Part shown: one piece after another, positions 55,008-64,000 of the stretch | Layout: every line of letters starts with the position of its first letter | How positions within the stretch are numbered: position 1 is the stretch's first letter | Assembly (NCBI GenBank): GCA_034770075.1 | Contig: CM068379.1 | Location: forward strand, 23,745,506-23,809,505 | DNA length: 64,000 bases | Direction of reading: 5' to 3' | Source of the DNA: Aralia elata | Taxonomy: Eukaryota > Streptophyta > Magnoliopsida > Apiales > Araliaceae | Made by a program: the position numbers and the translations under genes | The notes under the pieces: model-generated | Told to the model about the DNA's origin: nothing | Database searches by the model: none | Seen by the model: only the letters and a program-made list of their open reading frames with translations

Positions 55008-55197
55008 CCTACAACACCACACAATGAATCCATGTCAGTACCTCAATAAAATATATTCATTGATAAAATGAAATGATATTTTATTCGGTACAACTAGAAC
55101 TCGATGAATCTCCTCAACCCATCACCTACATACTCTATATGAGTTTTCTACCGAGGTTATAATCTAGGTTTCTCATTCCTAACGTTTATAACCTATA

Positions 55198-55209
55198 GCT
55201 TTGATACCA
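55198..55209 (-). other. Primer binding site of element C (tRNA-iMet)
   Basis: TGGTATCAAAGC on the minus strand, one mismatch to the initiator-methionine complement, three bases inside the 5' LTR. Confidence 0.85.
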
Positions 55210-55212
55210 ACC

Positions 55213-58200
55213 TGTGACGCCCCCAAATCCGGGTCTTCTAACCTCGAATTCGGTGCTCACGATACCCAACAACAATCACATTTTATGCGGAATAATAAAC
55301 ATACATTGTTTATTGAAATGATAATAAAGTCTTACAAATCTCGGTCCCAAGGTTCTTTAACCTTAACATAAAACGTACCCTTAATACAATAAAAGGTTCA
55401 CTTCATCAAACAAAATTCAAGAATAACTAGTACATAGGCACTATCGGGCATCTATTCTTGCACCTTCCCTTTTCCTTTGTCTCCTTTAGACGTTTCTGCC
55501 TTAGCTGAAAAGAAGATCATGATATAGCAAGGGTAAGCAACTAGTTTGCTTAGCAAGTTTATACACAAGGGATATATATCATGAATAGACGGAAATTTCG
55601 CTTTCAATGTTCAACAATAGTATATAGAATTGTGAAGAAATATGAATTATCAGTCAACAGTTGAATATTCAAATGATTGAATGCCAATTACTGAGTGGTT
55701 TGAAATAACCAAGGACATTTTCCAAGGTTCTCAGCATGTAAGCTGGACCTCTTAAAAAGTTTTGGTGATCGAGGGGATCAGCCTCTCATACCCCGTGATT
55801 TATGCATAAACACTTAATAACCAGCATTGATATCATGCCTTAAACAAGTTTATCCTTTTCTCAGCCAAGAGTTCTTACCATAGCAATTTAATAAGAACAG
55901 CTTTTAAAATACCATTGTCTTAACCAATTTAGACATGCTGGATCTAGCTGATACAAATAGCATAGATCTATCTGATAAACAATTCATGCTTGAAAAAACT
56001 TTAATTTAATTTACAGTTCAATCATAATAGAATAGGAATTCAATTGCACAAGGTGCGAATCTCAATAATCAATATAGATGTGAATAATCAACAATAATTA
56101 TTCACTAACATGCTTCGAAAATAATAACTCAAGTTTGAGTTAGGGAACTTGCAATAATGTAAGAAGTTTAGGGTTAGGAACTTGCATGTATGCTCAGCTA
56201 CAAATGATTCTATCTTTAACTATTTAGCCTTGAGGAACCTAACATAGATAATGTGGGTCTATCAATTAGTACTGCGTAGTTGTACGCCGATACACTTATT
56301 TATGCTATTTATGTAACAATTAAGCAGTCCACATAACACACAGTAAATAAACTATAGTAAATCCTCTAAGGCACTTAATTGACTTTTAGGTTGATGGTTT
56401 AATTAATCAACCATGTATCCCTTAAGTAATAACCACTTATTAAACCCTTAAACAATTAATTATAATTGTTTAATTAATGTGTTATTTAAAATCTCCTTAT
56501 TTATTAACTTTACCTTCATTTAATTACTATTTAATATTTGTTAAACAGTAATTAATTATCTTTAGTTATTAATAATAGTAATTAATAACTAATTATATTT
56601 ACTCATTATTTAATTATTAATTAAATAATAATTGAATTATTAGTTTTAATCGTCTTTAATTATTATTTAGAATTAAATACTAATTAACTAGGCTTATTTA
56701 TTATTTAAGCTAATCAAATAATAAATAATTAATTAGTGAGTAAGAATTATCTTTAGTTATTATCTAATAGTAAATAATAACTAATTAGGTTTATTCATCA
56801 ATTAAAGTTAATCAAATAATTATTAATGAACTTATCTTTAGTTATTATTTAGTAATAAATAATAACTAATTAGGTTTATTTATTATTTAAAGTTAATCAA
56901 ATAATAAATAATTAATTTACAATTCTTAATCATTGTTTAAAATAAATAAATAAACAATTTACTATACATGGAAAATATAATAGCATATAAGGCTATTATT
57001 TTATTACTTCTTATTCATACTTAATTATTATCTAATAATAATTAAATATTTATTGTTTATTGATAAATACTTTATTCATACATAATTATATATGTAGTAG
57101 CTTTATTTATTATTATTATTAATTAAATAATAATTAAATATTTATTATCTTTATTTATTATTTATTGATAAATAATAATTAATTAACTTACTAATTTTAT
57201 TTATTAGTTGTAATAGCTAATTAGTTTACAAGTGTATTATTAGCTTCCATTAATAACCACTAGTTAAGCTAATGACAGTACATTTGGTTCACAGTTGGCT
57301 CCATTGAATTACACAATTTATTCAAACAATTCAGTTGTGGTACACTCAGTTAATGGTTTTGTGTTGCCAAGATCATAGTTACAATGATATCCAGCCCCCA
57401 AATTTTATCCCAAACATTTACCCAACACATTAGGCAAAAGAACTCCCAATTGTTTTACCAAAATTCTCAGTTCTAGTATTAGCCATAATACCCACATAAA
57501 CTAAAAGTTGATTCCTGTAAACAATATGTATCAACTACATGATTATCACCAAACGAGACAACAACCTGCAATTAACCCCAATGTTCATACAACACAATAC
57601 CAGGTTCCCAACACAAAATTAACACAGTGCAGTGCAACCTAAACAAGATTTAACACAACCCCCTAATACAGGGTATATCAACCAATATACTTCCCAATCA
57701 CAATACCAGATTTTTAAATCAAATAAACCAAACAAAATATAATACAATTCCAAAACGATGTACATTAAAATCACTACCGTTAGCTGCTGGAACCTTTAAG
57801 GTTCATTATCCACAATGTCCCAACAACAACAAAGATATCATGCCAGATTTTAACTCAAATGACATACTACAGTGCAACACAACAAAGTACAGAGGAAAGA
57901 AATTTCAAAACCAAAACAGAACACTATCGCGGTAGTTCAAATAACCCGCGATACCTTGGTTCGAACGAATTTCCCTTGTTTCTTTCCACTCTGTGACGTT
58001 TCTCTCTTGCCGTGGCTCTTTCTCAATTTTGAAAGCAAAATTCGTAGCAGCTTCCTAGGGTTTGGGGAAATTTAATTTATAGTAACTCACTTACCCAGTT
58101 AACTGAGTATTACCCAAATGATTGTTCAAAGACCATCGGTCGGAAGGGGGCAGCGACGGGACTCGCCGACTAGCCTTCGAGTCGCGTGCACTGACACCGG

Positions 58201-59085
58201 TCGCGTCGCCGAACTCCTGGACCCCTTGGTCCGAACGTCGAACGACCGGTCCTCCGCTTCAGTCCTTGGATAGCCCGCTGGTTCCTCACGCCATCGCCGG
58301 CGCATGCCTGGTGACTCTCCTTCCCATCACTCGCCCTTGTCCCGTCCGATTGCCAGCCCTAGCGACCCCCATCTTTGATTGCTCGGTCTCGACTGATTTG
58401 AGCTGCTAGGGTTTGATTCCATTTGGTCGCTTATCTGAATTGAGAGATTTGCTTGGTTATCCTAAATCTAATAACCGGTATATTGCCCCCAAACTTGTGG
58501 ATCCGCCCGTTGCCAAGACCCAACCCAACCGAAAATGAAATTGGGCTTAACCCATCTGAAATTAAATCAACTCGGCCGGAAAGAAGGGAAATGGATAAGG
58601 ATTGGGCTCAGCCCATTTGGTTCGGCCCACAGAGACATAGAAAGGATATTGGGCTCAATTAAAACTTGGGTTCAGTCCAATAAATAAAAACAATGGGTCA
58701 ATATAAATAAAAGAAAAATGACCCCAAATTAAATTAACCACATTGCATTTCTAATATTCTAAATTAAATAACTAAACCAATTAATTATTTATTTAAAATA
58801 TTTATTTTAATCATAATTCTGTATTTGAATTATTTTAATCCGATAATGATAAAATCATTTATTTAATTTCTCCAATTTTCTTGCCAATCAATTGCTAGGG
58901 TTAACTCATTAGTTTATTCAACTATTAGTAAGCCCCTTTAATGCAACGAAAATCATGGGGCCATACCTTTATATAATTAAATAATAATACCTACATGGAT
59001 CCAATTAAATTCGTAAAATTAAATAAAACGAATTTCATATATTAAAATAATTCAATACAATGTTTGGAAATTACTGGACATTACA
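55213..59085 (-). repeat. 5' LTR of element C (3873 bp)
   Basis: Aligned from end to end with 45682-49561. The visible differences are few: a short indel near 55285, GC-zone substitutions near 58170-58390, single bases elsewhere. Includes the A/T tract (56400-57220). Confidence 0.95.
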
Positions 59086-59105
59086 ATCAATCCATCCATT
59101 AACTA

Positions 59106-59297
59106 CAAGTTGGGTTCGTCGTTTCACGTGGGTTGGCTTGCTTCTTTAGTTTTCACTGACTGCTGCTCTTGCGTTATTTGTTTAAAATGGACACGACCCG
59201 ACCCGCGACTTTACAATTCAACCCGCGTGCACTTTAGGCACTTTTGTGAAGGTACGCACTTGGTCCGTAAACTGGAGTTCGCATAAGAAGGCCACTG
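59106..59297 (-). repeat. Right terminal inverted repeat of the MULE
   Basis: Inverse partner of 41147-41339, ending GAAGGCCACTG. Only 15 bases of MULE sequence lie between the right TSD of element C and this repeat. Confidence 0.92.
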
Positions 59298-59325
59298 TAT
59301 ATATATATATATATATGTGAGGATC
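59298..59325. repeat. TA tract and right TSD copy of the MULE
   Basis: (TA)n at 59298-59316 followed by GTGAGGATC (59317-59325), the partner of 41138-41146. Confidence 0.75.
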
Positions 59326-59776
59326 TTTTTTTTTATTTTCTAATCAACGTTGCCTCCCTCCCCTTTGGAAATCTCTCCCTTCGTGCTGTCCCTTTGCAGC
59401 TTCTCAGAGATAATAGATAATAATGGAAGACAAAGTACTTAATTTCTATCTACATCTCTCTCTCTATCTCCCACTCTCTCTCTCTCACTTGTCTATCAAA
59501 TCCTAGCTTTCCCCAGATTCTGTAAAAAAAAAAAAATTAAAAATCTAACATTACCCCTTTTTTTAGAAAAAAAAATCCTTTTTTGAAAGAAGAAAAACCC
59601 AACTTTATGATGCTTAAAGTTCAATTTCTAGTTGTGATTCCCCCTATTTTTGGGATTATATATATTATATATATGATTCGAGAATAAAAACTTTAAATTC
59701 CCTGTATTTTACAAAAAAGTCCTATTGTGATGTGAATGTATAGTTCATTTTTATTTGATAATTTTGTAATAATATT
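59326..59776. other. Pyrimidine-rich spacer, no gene seen
   Basis: CT-rich stretches (TCTCTCTCTCTATCTCCCACTC near 59454-59480), A runs and AT-rich sequence. It may be old gene-flanking or untranslated DNA. Nothing in it can be named. Confidence 0.4.
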
Positions 59777-60103
59777 TGTAGACACCCAAATTTTGCACTT
59801 CGTATACTAACCTTGACAGGAGGGCAAATTCGTCAAATGAACCGGCCTGCGAGAGCAAAAGATGGAAAAAGTACAGACGCTCGACACCACCATAACAATT
59901 TGCAACCGAAATCGACGTGACAGCAAGGCTATCTGAATTTGGCATTCCCGGAAGGTGTGGTACGCCTCCCAATGATTCCCGGACTGTAAAATACGAGCCT
60001 GTCAGCGAAAACCAGCGTCACGGCACGAAAATCGAGGCGTAGCACAAAAATTGAGAAAGTCAAGCCAGCCAGCCGCGGATTGATCTGCGGCCAAGTGAGT
60101 GTG

Positions 60104-60263
60104 CCAGCACGGAAACCAGGAAATCAGCACTATCAGCTGAGTGCGATGGGAGGTGGGCCAGCCAGCCGCAGATTGATCTGCGGCCAGCACGGAAACCAGG
60201 AAATCAGCACTATCAGCTGAGTGCGATGGGAGGTGGGCCAGCCAGCCGCAGATTGATCTGCGG
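60104..60263 (+). repeat. 80-bp tandem duplication in LTR E
   Basis: Two copies (60104-60183 and 60184-60263), identical as far as I can read, starting CCAGCACGGAAACCAGG. A partial earlier copy of the palindrome part is at 60068-60092 (with CGCGG for CGCAG). Confidence 0.92.
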
Positions 60264-60290
60264 CCAGCCGCAGATCAATCTGCGGCTGGC
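60241..60290. repeat. Perfect 24-bp inverted repeat (hairpin) in LTR E
   Basis: Arms 60241-60264 and 60267-60290 are exact reverse complements with a 2-base spacer CA. Each arm is itself nearly palindromic (CCGCAGATTGATCTGCGG). Confidence 0.95.
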
Positions 60291-61945
60291 TCTGGCCAGC
60301 CTATTTCAGCTCATTTCCTCCTGCAGAAGAGAGACAGTAGCAGTTTTGGCGGAAGAAGAAGAAAAACAGCAGCAGTTTTAGCTCGAAAATAGAGAGAAAT
60401 AGCAAAAATTCTTGTAACAATTGAGAGAAAAAGAGAGGAATTTTCCCTTGTTGTTGGATTCTATCAATACATCTCATACTTCACTCAATACACAAGTTTC
60501 TACACAATTTTGGTATCATTTTCAAGGTGAAAATCTCCTTATTTTTTCAACTTCTATCATGTCATTTGGTTAAATTAAATTGTAATTTTCAAGAATATTG
60601 TTGAACAATCATGGATTAGGGATTATTGGTGAGGGTTCCATTGGAACAAAATTCTTCCTAAATAACCCGATGATATCCAATTGGTGAAATTTCTAGCTTG
60701 TTTATGGATATATATTAGGCGTAGTTTAATTGATTGTATTTTTAGGATGTGTTAGGCAATCCACGTTGTTATTATTGTAGTATTCATTTTGTGAGCGTGT
60801 AATAATCGTGGTTGTGAGCCTAGGAAAGCGACCCCGTGGTCCAAATCCGATGATGGATGTTTTTTGATGTAAATAGTAAGAATGATGTAGCTTCCGTAGT
60901 GAATCTGTAATCGTCGGGCCTTAAAACGACGCTAAGGCGAAAATCGGGTTTAAGGCCCCGTATTAGTGGAATATGTGATTGTTGGCGTTCGGGGTATTTT
61001 GATGGCTTACATGCCCATGAATAGCCCCTTACGCGTTTTGATGTTTAAATTGGATTGTAATATCAAACAAAAGATTTCAAAGCCAAAACAATAAAGATTT
61101 TTCTAAAATCAATCAAAATCGGATATTAACATCACGAGGCTAAAATTTGAAAGCGCTAATGAAAGTCGATTCCTATTTTACGAGAAAGCTGAAAAGAGAT
61201 TATTTCCAAATGTCACAAAAAATGGTTTTATAAAAGGAAATAAACGCTTTATTAAACCTTGATATATAAGGCGAAAGAGATCTTAGAAATTGCTCATCAT
61301 TTATGAAAGCAACGTATAAATCTCGATTCCTATTTTGGCTAAGGTTTAGCAAATTCATGTTTTGCCAAAACAACACCTAATAAAAATCTCATAGTTTTGA
61401 TAAGTAAAATCAAACCTTTCTCACCAACAAAGGAGCTTTCTCGTACAAGCGGAATCGACGTTCTAAAGCATTCTCAAAATAAAACACATCTCTTTCAGAA
61501 AACACCAAAAAGAAATCTTTTTTTTATATAAAACTCGTCACAACATTCACATAGGCACACACACACATGCACACATATACACATTTTATGAATTAAAGGA
61601 CAGGAAAGCATCGAGATTGCGGTAACCGTGTTTCACGGAAGTCGGGGGGTGCCTAACACCTTCCCCTCGCTTAAGCAAGCCCCCGAACTCTATGAATCTC
61701 GATCCGCAGACCAAATTAATTCGGAGTCACATATGAGCCAGCGATTTATAAAAAACGAAACTCGGATGAGTTGGTACATCCATTTCAAATATACCAACTG
61801 GCGACTCTGGTTAATTGGCTCATCATAAAAAACGATCTTTCAAAACCCGTCGACATTAATGCCGATCTTTTCCCAAAAATCATTCAATCAAAAGGCTAAA
61901 ATCGGAAAAGACTAAGAGGCGTAAAAACCCGGCGTCGACAGTATT

Positions 61946-62540
61946 AATTTTAAAGTAGTAATTACCTAGAAAAAAATGGAACTCTTTTTAAAAATGGTTA
62001 TATGTGATTCTTTTAATTTGTAAGAAATCAAAAATTGATTTTCAAAATTGGTTTTCTTGTTAAGACTATAATACCCTTAAGTGACTATGTTACCCTTATA
62101 ACAGTCGGTCACATGTTAGGCAAATGTTTTACTAAATTTGGTTAGAGGTGACAGATGTGCAAAAAATTAGAATTTTAGCGTCTAAATTGCAAAAATTAAA
62201 ACTTTAGTATCTAAATTGCAAAAACATTGAAAGATAAAAAGGGACAGTTTTACAGTTTACCCTTTAATTTATATTGTTTATTTTTGTTGTAGAATATTAG
62301 AGGTGTCTGATTATTTATTACAATTTCTAACAATTATATACACAGGTTTATGACTCGTGCGAGGCACGGGTTAGTTTTTAAAATAGTTTTAAAAAGATTT
62401 TATTTATACTATGTTCTATTAAATCTTTATTAAATGTCAAAATTTTAGAAATATTTTTGTTAATTCTGTAAGCTATATATCAACTACATTTCTTAAAAAT
62501 TGAAGAAATTAAACTCGTAAGTATTAAAAAAAGAAGTGAA
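61946..62540. other. AT-rich spacer, no gene seen
   Basis: No open frame of interest. A small palindromic CGTGCGAGGCACG (near 62357) resembles ends of plant miniature elements, but no partner was found. Confidence 0.4.
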
Positions 62541-62716
62541 GAATTTATATTGATTATTTTTATAGAATTCCATCTTACGCATATAAAGTTATGGTGCTAA
62601 ACTACATTGTAATGGCAAATTAGTTTAAGAATTTATATTGATTATTTTTATAGAATTCCATCTTACGCATACAAAGTTGTGGTGTTAAACTACATTGTAA
62701 TGACAAATTAATTTAC
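62541..62716. repeat. 88-bp tandem duplication
   Basis: Copies 62541-62628 and 62629-62716 differ at about six positions. Non-coding, AT-rich. Confidence 0.9.
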
Positions 62717-62766
62717 GAAAAGAAAGAAATTAAAAAAAATAAAAGAGTACTTATATCTTTTATCCA

Positions 62767-62771
62767 TTATA

Positions 62772-62821
<50 letters not shown>

Positions 62822-62828
62822 TATACAC
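62767..62828. repeat. (TA)n microsatellite
   Basis: TA repeats interrupted by two TACATA steps, followed by CACGCACACAC. Confidence 0.95.
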
Positions 62829-62839
62829 GCACACACGGA

Positions 62840-63076
62840 ATCCTTCTCCAGCGAACTTTAAAAACGGACCATCAGCGAACATGAAAAAAAAACACGTGGG
62901 TCGCTTTTTAGGCCGAAGCGGGTTGTGAAATATGGGTCATATAGACACAAAAATGGTAAATCCCCAGCTCAGACTCTCTCTAACTCTTCTCTCTCTCACT
63001 ACCTCTCTAGCGATTTCGTGCCGCTCCGATTTCGAACCAAATCGACGGGCCTCCGGCGAGTTCTCTCTCTACGAAG
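62840..63076 (+). promoter_or_regulatory. Candidate promoter and 5' leader of a gene or transposon running off the window
   Basis: A GC-richer stretch with CACGTG-like and GGTCGCTTTTTAGG words is followed by a CT-rich leader (CTCTCTCTAACTCTTCTCTC near 62972) and an ACGAAG|GTAAAAG donor at 63076/63077. The layout (CT-rich leader, donor just behind) is the same as in the MULE gene at 41440-41470. No start codon with a long frame follows within the window. Confidence 0.3.
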
Positions 63077-64000
63077 GTAAAAGCTGAACTTTTAATTACC
63101 ATCTTAGTTGTTATTTCGAGCTTTCCATTAGAACCCAAGATCTACAACGAAAATATGGTTTAATTTCTGGGTAGGATTTGACAAAAATGAGATACAATCT
63201 GTAGTTGATTACTCCATTGAATCTCATTAATTTGTCCAAAATCGGTTCAATTTCTTCATTTTTCATTGGTTCTGTCACAATCTGCGACTTTTATTTCAAT
63301 TAGTAAGTATTGTTATGGGTAATTTGTGAACTTTGTTTATAGTTTTGATTTGGTTGTTTGGAGAAATTTTATGGATTTCTCATTTATTTATCATATATCT
63401 GGTTTTAGTTGCTGATAAAATTTAATAGAAAACAATACAATTTTTTTTTTTGGGGAAGTTAGTTAAGTTACTCTGGTTGTAGTAGCTTTCATCATAATAT
63501 TAGTTTTTATCTTTTTTGAAAATTAAAATTTTGTGTCTTGAATTTTTTTTACTTTTATAACTCAGAGCAGCTAAGTGAAACTAATTTGAACCAAACTATC
63601 AGTGCTACAATAGTGGATGACGTTTTTCAATAGTGGATGAACTAATATTATGATGCACTAAATAAACTAAGTTGCCAATTGCATCCAGGAGTAGAATACA
63701 CCTTATCACATGCCCATGATAAAGTCACATATAGTAAGTAATACAGTAATTGATTGATTAATCCATCCTCTTGTTTCTCGAGTGCTGGCAATAAAATTCC
63801 AAACTTTTTTGAAAATGTTATATTAGAACTTAGACCACTGTACTATATAGTTTGGTTTTGGCAGTTGAAACTAGTCTTCTTTAAGAAACATGATCAGTTT
63901 TGTTTTTGTTTTTGTTTTTGTTTGTTTGTTTTTGTCTTTTTTTTTTTCATTTCATTTTGTGTTTCTTTTTGATTCGTCATAGACTAGAGAGAGTGGATCT
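63077..64000 (+). other. Possible first intron, no gene seen
   Basis: T-rich sequence without coding signs. The open stretch at 63754-63972 is largely a (TTTTTG)n product and not credible as a protein. Confidence 0.3.

Larger units (their letters stand above)
45682..59085 (-). mobile_element. Element C: chromovirus (Tekay/Del type) with 3.9-kb LTRs
   Basis: Two nearly identical LTRs (45682-49561 and 55213-59085) and a perfect TSD ATCAA (45677-45681, 59086-59090). The interior (49562-55212) holds, on the minus strand, PBS, a small coiled-coil ORF, gag, zinc knuckles, protease, RT, RNase H, integrase and chromodomain, and the PPT. Total 13,404 bp, of which 58% is LTR. LTR differences are about one percent by eye, so the insertion is fairly recent, yet gag-pol has several stops and at least two frameshifts. 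Confidence 0.95.
41147..59297 (+). mobile_element. Mutator-like DNA transposon (MULE) carrying an intact transposase
   Basis: About 192-bp inverted repeats (41147-41339 and 59106-59297) with a 9-bp duplication GTGAGGATC enclose a FAR1-like transposase gene. Without the nested chromovirus C (45682-59085) the element is about 4.7 kb, a normal size for an autonomous MULE. On the right a TA tract of 19 bases lies between the inverted repeat and the duplication. The chromovirus landed in the non-coding part between the gene and the right end, so the gene itself is untouched. Confidence 0.88.
59777..61940 (+). mobile_element. Probable solo LTR E (2164 bp), Ty3/Gypsy, possibly Tat/Ogre-like
   Basis: Starts TGTAGACACCC and ends GGCGTCGACA (imperfect inverted ends). 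Flanking pentamers are ATATT (59772-59776) and GTATT (61941-61945), one mismatch. Near the right end stand GGGGGTGCCTAACACCTTCC (near 61646) and ACTGGCGACTC (near 61796), a pair I remember from the 3' ends of plant Tat/Ogre LTRs; not checked. No coding sequence. The + orientation is inferred from those motifs and a leader-like region after 60300. Confidence 0.65.

Noticed and set aside
61628..61828. Frame covering the GGTGCCTAACACC region of LTR E
   Set aside because: The stretch is a nucleotide motif recurring in plant LTRs, not a protein-coding region.
63754..63972. Short frame with a Phe/Cys/Val-rich tail at the right edge
   Set aside because: Its second half is a (TTTTTG)n product, with no homology and no coding context.

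Overview
This window is heterochromatin-like plant DNA, almost certainly from an angiosperm and probably a eudicot. That reading rests on Athila, Tat and chromovirus LTR retrotransposons, tRNA-Asp and tRNA-iMet primer sites, and a FAR1-like Mutator transposase with plant-type introns. I cannot name the species. I see no convincing host gene: nearly every base belongs to transposable elements inserted into one another. The boundaries below come from terminal TG...CA, target-site duplications (TSDs), primer binding sites (PBS), polypurine tracts (PPT) and, where one element splits another, the resumption of the host element's reading frame on the far side.

Left block, 1-40724: a Tat-type Ty3/Gypsy element (T, + strand) that begins left of the window and ends with its 3' LTR at 40253-40724. 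Four insertions split it or its inserts. (i) Element A, an old Athila-type element (3829-20257), sits in T's gag. A's 5' LTR was hit by chromovirus element 1 (1-3828), and A's internal region was hit by the non-coding chromovirus derivative D (7402-15937, minus strand, TSD CAAGT). (ii) A minus-strand solo LTR of Athila type (21446-23208, TSD AGAAT) sits between T's gag and protease. (iii) Element B, a young and almost complete Athila element (23579-33913), sits in T's protease. (iv) Behind T's pol is a long antisense gene with two recognisable introns.

Middle block, 40725-59325: two TA microsatellites around a foldback element, then a Mutator-like DNA transposon (41147-59297) with about 192-bp terminal inverted repeats, a 9-bp TSD GTGAGGATC and an unbroken 790-codon FAR1/FHY3-like transposase with a spliced 3' exon. 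A 13.4-kb chromovirus with 3.9-kb LTRs (element C, minus strand, TSD ATCAA) is inserted downstream of the transposase.

Right block, 59326-64000: a probable solo LTR (59777-61940), AT-rich spacer, a tandem duplication, a TA microsatellite and, from about 62840, a pyrimidine-rich stretch with a splice-donor-like site that may be the 5' end of a gene or another transposon running off the window.

The most interesting non-coding signal is an array of short hairpins just upstream of the 3' LTR in Athila elements A and B. Their loops and bulge are conserved while the stems change in compensating pairs, which points to a structured RNA. Other points are a non-autonomous Athila (A) whose RT-RNase H-integrase region is missing while a plant-transposon-type ORF is present, short-word arrays in the LTRs of several unrelated lineages (one word shared by a chromovirus LTR and an Athila LTR), and the intact Mutator transposase.
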